DNA of 5,596 bases. Origin: CAYHSW01 sp964431075 (GTDB taxonomy: Bacteria; Patescibacteriota; Microgenomatia; JAMCZE01). Positions 1 through 4,659 of the stretch are shown piece by piece (the first letter of the stretch is position 1; each line of letters opens with the position of its first letter). The notes under the pieces are model-generated. The model searched no databases, was not told where the DNA came from, and was given only the letters and a program-made list of their open reading frames with translations. The stretch lies in contig CAYSID010000030.1 of assembly GCA_964431075.1 (NCBI GenBank), forward strand, positions 1-5,596, given 5' to 3'. The position numbers and the translations under genes are program-made.

Positions 1-54
1 GGACACCACCCTTTCAAGGTGGCGACACGGGTTCGAATCCCGTTGGGGACGCCA
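1..54 (+). tRNA. tRNA-Glu (anticodon TTC), 5' end cut off by the window
   Basis: The 3' part of a tRNA can be folded by eye. The anticodon stem is 6-10 paired with 18-22, enclosing a seven-base loop CTTTCAA (11-17) with anticodon TTC at 13-15. The T stem is 27-31 paired with 39-43, with loop TTCGAAT (32-38). The 3' acceptor strand is 44-50 (TGGGGAC), followed by discriminator G51 and an encoded CCA at 52-54. The GGGGAC acceptor end with a G discriminator is typical of bacterial glutamate tRNA. The 5' acceptor strand and most of the D arm lie left of the window. It decodes GAA and GAG codons. The phosphatase gene starts only 31 bp downstream. Confidence 0.95.
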
Positions 55-85
55 TCGTCTTTCGCGGAGGTCGATCGGGACCCGC

Positions 86-871
86 ATGACGCCCTCGCCG
101 GACCCGAGGTCGCTCGGATTCGCCGCCCGCCGCGCCGTCGAGGCTGCGGGAGCGGAGGCGATGGCCGTGTTCCGCGGCGACATCGGCCTCGAGACGAAAC
201 CCGACGGCTCCCCCGTCACCCTCGCGGACCGGAACGCCGAACGCGCGATCCTCGCGATCGTCCGCGAGGCCGATCCCGATGCGTCCATCCTCGCGGAGGA
301 GTCGGGAACGGCGACGGGGAAGGGACCGGGTCGCTGGATCGTCGACCCGCTCGACGGGACCCGCGGCTTCTCCCGCGGCGGCTCGTTTTGGGGACCGATG
401 GTCGCCTACGAGCGCGAAGGGGAGATCCTCGCGGGGGCGATCGCGCTCCCCGCCCTCGGCCAAGTCTACTGGGCCGCCCGGGGGGAAGGGTGCTGGAGGG
501 GCACGCAGAGGCTCCGCGTTTCCGCCCGCTCGCGCTGGGAGGACGCGACGTTGAGCCTCGGGGAGCTCGGCCGGCTCCTCGCCCCTTCCTGGGGAGACGC
601 GATCCGACGCCTCGTGTCCCGCGCCGCCTCGACCCGCTGCTACGGCGATCTCGCCGGCTGCGCGATGCTCCTCGACGGCCGCGCCGAAGTGTGGATCGAG
701 GCGGGGGTGCGCGAGTGGGACCTCGCCGCCCTGCGCGTCCTGGTCGAGGAGGCGGGCGGGCGCTTCACCGACTTCGACGGGGGAACCGACCTCGCGACGG
801 GGAGAGCCGTCGCGTCGAACGGTCTCCTCCACGACGAGGTCCTCGCAGCGCTCCGCGCTCAGAGCCGGTAG
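86..871 (+). CDS. Inositol monophosphatase superfamily phosphatase, HisN (histidinol-phosphatase)-like
   Basis: A complete 261-residue protein, the usual size for this Mg2+-dependent phosphomonoesterase superfamily. Family motifs appear in order: KPDGSPVTLAD near residues 38-48; AEESG with metal ligand E71; WIVDPLDGT with D87 and D90; and the C-terminal WDLAA with D212. All four expected metal-binding acids are present. The central YGD at 186-188, the AGGRFTDFDG segment and the ending NGLLHDEVLAALR resemble HisN-type histidinol-phosphatases more than SuhB-type inositol phosphatases, which have a GSAA-type motif there. The likely reaction is therefore L-histidinol phosphate to histidinol in histidine synthesis. 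Inositol-1-phosphatase or a bisphosphate nucleotidase remains possible, because specificity cannot be read from the motifs and no other his gene is nearby. The ATG at 86 has only a weak GGGA close upstream; a GGAGG at 66-70 is 15 bases away. The gene ends at TAG 869-871, overlapping the tail of the convergent OsmC gene. Confidence 0.9.
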   Translation: MTPSPDPRSLGFAARRAVEAAGAEAMAVFRGDIGLETKPDGSPVTLADRNAERAILAIVREADPDASILAEESGTATGKGPGRWIVDPLDGTRGFSRGGSFWGPMVAYEREGEILAGAIALPALGQVYWAARGEGCWRGTQRLRVSARSRWEDATLSLGELGRLLAPSWGDAIRRLVSRAASTRCYGDLAGCAMLLDGRAEVWIEAGVREWDLAALRVLVEEAGGRFTDFDGGTDLATGRAVASNGLLHDEVLAALRAQSR

Positions 872-1272
872 TCGAAGGTCACGTCGACTTCCGTCAGCGG
901 CCCCAACGACGCCGTGACGGGGCACGCCCGCGCCGTCGCCTAGAGCGTCGCCCGAGCGCGCGCGTCGAGGGCGGCCGGAAGAGCGATCCGGCACTCGATC
1001 CGGCGGATGTGCCGCCGCGGCGTCGATCCCATCTCCTTCGTCACCGTGGCGTGCGCCCCGCGCATCTCCCAGCCGTTCCGCCGCGCGGAGATCCCCATCA
1101 CGGTGAGGACGCAGGTCCCGAGTGCCGTCGCGACGAGGTCGGTCGGGGAGAAATGCTCCCCGCGCCCTTCGTTGTCGACCGGCGCATCGGTCGGGAGACG
1201 GTCCCCGGACGGACCGTGGATCGCGGTGCAGTGGAGATCGCCCTCGTAGCGAACCTCGATCGTGACCCCCAT
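859..1272 (-). pseudogene. OsmC/Ohr family protein interrupted by one in-frame TAG
   Basis: The OsmC family comprises small cytoplasmic thiol-dependent peroxide reductases that use two cysteines. Starting at ATG 1272, the frame encodes VRYEGDL, a segment resembling the family's HGPSG/TDAPVDN region, GRGEHFSPTDLVATALGTC with the first catalytic cysteine C54, and MGISARRNGWEM. It then hits TAG at 942-940 after 110 residues. Continuing in the same frame gives ATARACPVTASLGPL and then TEVDVTFDYRL, ending at TGA 861-859. This is the normal OsmC C-terminus, including the second catalytic cysteine C117 in the CPV motif. Counting the TAG as one residue (codon 111), the full length is 137 aa, typical of the family. 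Related proteins often have Glu at this position, so one GAG-to-TAG change would explain it. As written, the product lacks C117 and the last beta strand and should be inactive. An excellent GGAGGG site supports the start. Alternatives are a sequencing error or suppression of the stop. TAG recoding is unlikely because the neighbouring gene ends with TAG. Confidence 0.85.
940..942 (-). other. Premature amber codon in the OsmC gene
   Basis: TAG on the minus strand at codon 111 of the OsmC frame. Both flanks are unmistakable OsmC sequence in the same frame, so the lesion is a substitution and not an indel. It lies in a CTAG tetranucleotide (940-943), a sequence that is scarce in many bacterial genomes. 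The TAG separates C54 from C117. Confidence 0.85.
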
Positions 1273-1279
1273 CGGCCGG

Positions 1280-1285
1280 CCCTCC
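1280..1285 (-). promoter_or_regulatory. Ribosome binding site of the OsmC gene
   Basis: Read on the minus strand this is GGAGGG, ending 7 bases before the ATG at 1272-1270. It is a strong Shine-Dalgarno match and fixes that start codon. Confidence 0.8.
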
Positions 1286-1301
1286 GCGGAGACGGACGCA
1301 G

Positions 1302-1331
1302 ATTATAGGGACGGGTGACGTGGTTTGACAT
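1302..1331 (-). promoter_or_regulatory. Candidate sigma-70 type promoter for the OsmC gene
   Basis: On the minus strand a perfect -10 hexamer TATAAT occupies 1307-1302, striking in such GC-rich DNA. An 18-base spacer separates it from ATGTCA (1331-1326), which matches the -35 consensus at four of six positions. Transcription would start near 1295, leaving a leader of roughly 20-25 bases that contains the GGAGGG site. This follows the E. coli housekeeping consensus; the sigma factors of this organism are unknown. Confidence 0.55.
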
Positions 1332-1353
1332 CGCCTGCTGACGAGATCGTGCT
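1325..1353 (+). promoter_or_regulatory. Possible -35 element of the kinase operon promoter
   Basis: A perfect TTGACA lies at 1325-1330 on the plus strand, about 150 bp before the best kinase start. No good -10 follows at 16-18 bases spacing (around 1347-1354), so only half the promoter is visible. It overlaps the -35 side of the divergent OsmC promoter, so one regulator could affect both directions. Confidence 0.25.
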
Positions 1354-1356
1354 CGA

Positions 1357-1397
1357 CCGCCGCTCCGTGTCGGCGGCCGGCGGTCCGCCGCCCTTTT
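1357..1397 (+). other. Two overlapping, mutually exclusive hairpins ending in a T run (possible attenuator)
   Basis: CCGCCG at 1357-1362 can pair with CGGCGG at 1371-1376 around an 8-base loop. Alternatively GGCGGC at 1372-1377 can pair with GCCGCC at 1387-1392 around a 9-base loop, followed by TTTT at 1394-1397, which resembles a short intrinsic terminator. Bases 1372-1376 belong to both stems, so only one can form at a time. It lies in the presumed leader of the kinase operon, about 80-120 bases before its start. Short GC stems arise easily by chance in 70% G+C DNA and the T run is short, so this is a weak call. Confidence 0.25.
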
Positions 1398-1465
1398 CTC
1401 TCCGTTGTCTCCGGTTACGGCCGCGGAACCGATCTTGCAAAACGGAGCCCCAGGGAACGGTGCGC

Positions 1466-1471
1466 GGAGGA
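1466..1471 (+). promoter_or_regulatory. Ribosome binding site that decides the hybrid kinase start
   Basis: GGAGGA ends 8 bases before the in-frame TTG at 1480. The longest reading frame begins at an upstream TTG (1405) that has no Shine-Dalgarno match, so this site favours 1480. Confidence 0.65.
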
Positions 1472-1479
1472 CGGACTTC

Positions 1480-3483
1480 TTGGAGAACGAAACCCCGGAT
1501 CCACGGGCCCCCACGCTCCTGACCGTGTACGTGTGCGCGGTGAGCGTATTCGGCGTCCTCGCGCTCGCGGCGAGCGCCTGGCAGCGTTCGGTCTGTTCCC
1601 CCTGGCTCGTCCTGCTCCTCACCGGTCTCGCCGCGCTGGCGGGCGCCCGGCCCGTCCGCTTCCCGAAGCAGAAAACCGAACTGACCGTCACCCATCCGTT
1701 CATCTTCCTCGCGTACGCGGCGTGCGGCACCTTCGCCGCCGCGGTGGTGGCGACCGCAGGGCTCTCCGCGGTGCTCGCGACGCAGGCGCGGAGGCGCCTG
1801 TGGCTGCGCCTCGCCTTCAACGCCGGATCGGTCCTCCTCGCGACGGTCGTCGCCGGGTGGGGCTACGAGTTCGCGGGGGGAACGACGAGCGGTCGTCTCG
1901 GCGAATGCCTCGCGCCCCTCCTCGGCGCGGCGGGGCTGTTCTTCATCCTGAACACCTCCCTCGTGACCTTCGCGATCGCCATCGAGCGCCGTCGGCCGCT
2001 GCTCTCCGTGTGGAGGGAGTCGTTCCTCTGGACCGCGGCGTCCTACTTCACCGGGGTCACGCTCGCCGCCCTCCTCCTCCTCGCACTCGAGCACCTCGGC
2101 CCGTGGAGTCTCGCGCTCGGGCTCCCGCCCGGCTGGCTCCTCGTCGAGTTCTACAAGTCGCACCGCGCGCGCCTCGAAGAACAGCAGCGCCGGGTGGAGG
2201 AGGTCGAGGCGCTCAACGCGGCGCTCGAGCGGAAGGTCGCCGACCGGACCCGGGAGCTGGCGGAAGCGCTCGAGCGGCTCGAACAGGCGAACGCCGGGCT
2301 TCAGGAGGCGAATACCCGCCTCGTGCACGCAAGCCGCGCGAAGAGCCTCTTCCTCGCGAACGTCTCCCACGAGCTTCGCACGCCGCTCAACGCGGTGATC
2401 GGCTTCTCCGACTTCCTGATCGGTCCCGACTTCGACAACCTGACCCCGCGTCAGCGCGGCTTCCTCCAAGACATCCGCGATAGCGGGGAGCACCTCCTCC
2501 AGCTGATCAACGACATCCTCGACCTTTCGAAGATCGAGGCGGGACGGATGGAGGCGAGGCTCGAGACGGTCGACGCCCGCGCCGTGCTCCGCGAGACCGC
2601 GGGGATGGTCCGATCCGTCGCCGAGCGGAAGGGACTCCGTCTCACGGTGGAATCGGCCCCCGGCCTCGGCCTCGTCCGGGTCGATCCCAAGATGCTCCGC
2701 CAGATCGTCGCGAACCTCCTCAGCAACGCGGTGAAGTTCACCCCGGAGGGGGGGCGCGTCGACCTGCGTGCCCGCGTCGAGGGATCCGATTTCGCCCTCG
2801 AGGTCGCCGACACCGGGATCGGGATCCCGGCGCCGGTCCGCGACCGGATCTTCGAGGAGTTCTTCCAGGTCGACGGGAGCTACTCCCGCAAGTACCAGGG
2901 GACCGGCCTCGGCCTCGCCCTCGTCAAGCGGATGGTGGCGCTCCACGGCGGCGAAGTCGGCGTCGGGTCGGAGGAAGGGAAAGGCTCGGTCTTCCGCTGC
3001 CGCTTCCCCGGTGCTGCGCTCGCAAGAGCGACGGCTCCGGCGGGCCTCCCCGATCCGCCGCCTCCAGTTCCGAGCCCCGAGCCCGCCGCGGGGGTGCGCG
3101 CGCGTCCGACGATCCTCGTGATCGAGGACGACTCCTTCAGCCGCAAGCTCGTACGGAACGTCCTCCGCGCCCGCGGTTACGAAGTCCTCGAGGCGCCGAC
3201 CGGGGAGTCGGGATTCGACGCCGCGGTCCGCGAGCGCCCCGATCTCGTCCTCCTCGACCTCAGGCTCCCGGGGATCGACGGCTTCGAGGTCGCCCGCCGT
3301 CTGCGCGCGCATCCGGCGTCGGCCTCCGCGCGGATCGTCGCCCTGTCCGCCCATCTCGGCGACGCGATGGAGGCCGGGATGCGCGAGGCCGGATTCACCG
3401 GATCGATCGCGAAGCCGATCCGCCTCGCCGATTTCCCCGATCAGATCCGTTCCTATCTCGCGGTTGCGGAGAGTGCCCCATGA
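1480..3483 (+). CDS. Membrane-bound hybrid sensor histidine kinase (TM - coiled coil - HisKA - HATPase - REC)
   Basis: From the TTG at 1480 the product is 667 aa; a start at TTG 1405 would add 25 residues without transmembrane character. Six or seven hydrophobic segments lie at about 12-34, 42-58, 72-100, 110-128, 145-168, 181-204 and 207-224, with no large periplasmic domain, so the sensor is probably the membrane region itself. A charged coiled coil (228-283) leads to HisKA with phospho-acceptor H297 in ANVSHELRTPLNAVIGFSDF. The ATPase domain has the N box around N416 (NLLSNAVKFTPEGG), G1 D444-TGIGIP and G2 GTGLGL at 474-479. A Pro-rich linker joins a C-terminal receiver domain with acidic pair D550/D551, phospho-acceptor D593, switch S623 and K645. 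All catalytic residues are intact, so autophosphorylation on H297 and transfer to D593 are expected. The signal is unknown. Its TGA overlaps the next gene's ATG, indicating one operon. Confidence 0.93.
   Translation: MENETPDPRAPTLLTVYVCAVSVFGVLALAASAWQRSVCSPWLVLLLTGLAALAGARPVRFPKQKTELTVTHPFIFLAYAACGTFAAAVVATAGLSAVLATQARRRLWLRLAFNAGSVLLATVVAGWGYEFAGGTTSGRLGECLAPLLGAAGLFFILNTSLVTFAIAIERRRPLLSVWRESFLWTAASYFTGVTLAALLLLALEHLGPWSLALGLPPGWLLVEFYKSHRARLEEQQRRVEEVEALNAALERKVADRTRELAEALERLEQANAGLQEANTRLVHASRAKSLFLANVSHELRTPLNAVIGFSDFLIGPDFDNLTPRQRGFLQDIRDSGEHLLQLINDILDLSKIEAGRMEARLETVDARAVLRETAGMVRSVAERKGLRLTVESAPGLGLVRVDPKMLRQIVANLLSNAVKFTPEGGRVDLRARVEGSDFALEVADTGIGIPAPVRDRIFEEFFQVDGSYSRKYQGTGLGLALVKRMVALHGGEVGVGSEEGKGSVFRCRFPGAALARATAPAGLPDPPPPVPSPEPAAGVRARPTILVIEDDSFSRKLVRNVLRARGYEVLEAPTGESGFDAAVRERPDLVLLDLRLPGIDGFEVARRLRAHPASASARIVALSAHLGDAMEAGMREAGFTGSIAKPIRLADFPDQIRSYLAVAESAP
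3468..3473 (+). promoter_or_regulatory. Ribosome binding site of the second kinase, inside the first
   Basis: GGAGAG lies 6 bases before ATG 3480, within the last codons of the hybrid kinase. Together with the ATGA stop/start overlap (3480-3483) it points to translational coupling of the two genes. Confidence 0.6.
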
Positions 3484-4659
3484 ACGACGGTTCGAACCCC
3501 GGGACGGGCCGGGACCTCCTGGTCGTCGACGACGATCCCCGGAACCGGAAGCTCCTCGAGGAGTATCTGACCTCCGCGGGGTACGCGGTCCGGACGGCGG
3601 AGGACGGTCGATCCGCGCTCGAAGCGGCGCGGGCGCAACCGCCCGACATCGTCTTCCTCGACGTGATGATGCCCGACATCTCCGGCATCGAGGTCTGCCG
3701 ACAGCTCAAGCTCGACCGTTCGACGCGGTTGACGCAGGTCGTGCTCGTCACCGCCCTCGACGGAACGCCGCACCGCGTGGAGGGGCTCGACGGAGGAGCC
3801 GACGACTATCTCGCGAAGCCGATCCGACGAGAGGAGTTCCTCGCCAAGGTGCGCTCCCTGCTCCGGGTTCGCGGGCTGATCGTCGAGCTCGAAGAGGCCC
3901 GGGCCCGGCTCGCCGCCCGGAACCTCGCCCTCGAGGAGCTCGAGGCGCTCAAGGAGACGCTCGCGCAGACCCTCGTCCACGACCTCAAGAACCCGCTCGC
4001 CGCGATCCTCGCGAACCTCGACCTCCTCGAACGCTCGTCGCAGGACGAGACGGTCGGGCGGCTTTCCCGCCGCTGCCGGTCGGCCGCCGGACGGATGCAC
4101 CGGATGATCCTCGACCTCCTCGACGTCGCCGGCCTCGAGGAGGGCCGCTTGAAACTGCAGCCCGATTCCGCCGACGCGATCCCGCTCGTCCGCCGAGCCG
4201 CGGAGGACCTCGATCCCACCGCGCGCGCGGAACGTCACGATCGAGGTCGAGGCGAGCGACCTCCCGTGCCCGATCGTCGCCGACCTCTCCGTCCTCCACC
4301 GCGTTGTGGAAAACCTGATCACGAACGCCGTCGAGCACACCCCGGCGGGAGGGAAGGTCGTCGTCCGCGTCGGCCCGCGCGACGAGGGGATCGAGATTGC
4401 GGTCGCCGACGAGGGGCCGGGGATTCCCGAGGCCCACCGCGAGAGGATTTTCGAGAAGTTCGCCCGGCTCGAGCTCCGAAAGGCCGGGATCTCCGGGAAC
4501 CGGGGGCTCGGCCTGACCTTCTGCCGCCTCGCGATCGAAGCCCACGGCGGCACGATCTGGGTCGACGAGGCCCCGGGCGGAGGGGCGCTGTTCCGGGCGC
4601 TCCTCCCGTCCCGCGAGCTCCTCGTGGGGTCGGAGCGCGGGATCGCCGTTTCGAGCTGA
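3480..4659 (+). pseudogene. Soluble response regulator-histidine kinase (REC - HisKA - HATPase), split by a frameshift
   Basis: The first frame (ATG 3480) encodes a receiver domain with VVDDD at 15-19, phospho-acceptor D61 in FLDVMMPD, T91 and K113 (YLAKPI). A coiled coil (about 133-162) follows, then a HisKA segment with H167 in LVHDLKNPLAAILANLDLL. No transmembrane segment is seen, so it is cytoplasmic. This frame makes sense up to AAEDLDPTARA near 4229, then becomes Arg/Pro-rich noise running to 4865. The protein resumes one frame over: RNVTIEVEASDLP, N box ENLITNAVEHTPAGG, G1 DEGPGIP, G2 GNRGLGLTF, ending at TGA 4657-4659. The switch falls in a (CG)5 tract at 4220-4229. Adding one CG unit, or removing one base, restores about 393 or 392 aa. 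As written the protein lacks its ATP-binding domain and could not autophosphorylate, though the receiver could still accept phosphate. Possible causes are recent mutation, repeat slippage or sequencing error. Every motif on both sides is intact, so the break is recent or artificial. Confidence 0.85.

Noticed and set aside
1..54. tRNA-Glu 3' end as an integration (att) site of a mobile element
   Set aside because: No integrase, direct repeat of the tRNA end or phage or island gene is visible in the window, and the downstream genes look like ordinary chromosomal ones.
940..942. TAG recoded as an amino acid (alternative code or pyrrolysine)
   Set aside because: The adjacent phosphatase gene ends at a TAG exactly where its family ends, so TAG acts as a stop here. 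OsmC proteins have no known need for a special residue at this position.
19..1308. A 429-codon plus-strand open frame beginning inside the tRNA, and a 326-codon minus-strand frame at 14-994
   Set aside because: Both overlap the tRNA and the HisN-like gene in other frames and have biased low-complexity composition without motifs.
1303..3354. A 683-codon open frame on the minus strand opposite the hybrid kinase
   Set aside because: It is antisense to a gene with every kinase motif intact. Its product is Glu/Arg/Gly-rich with no recognisable domain, and long antisense frames are common at this G+C content.
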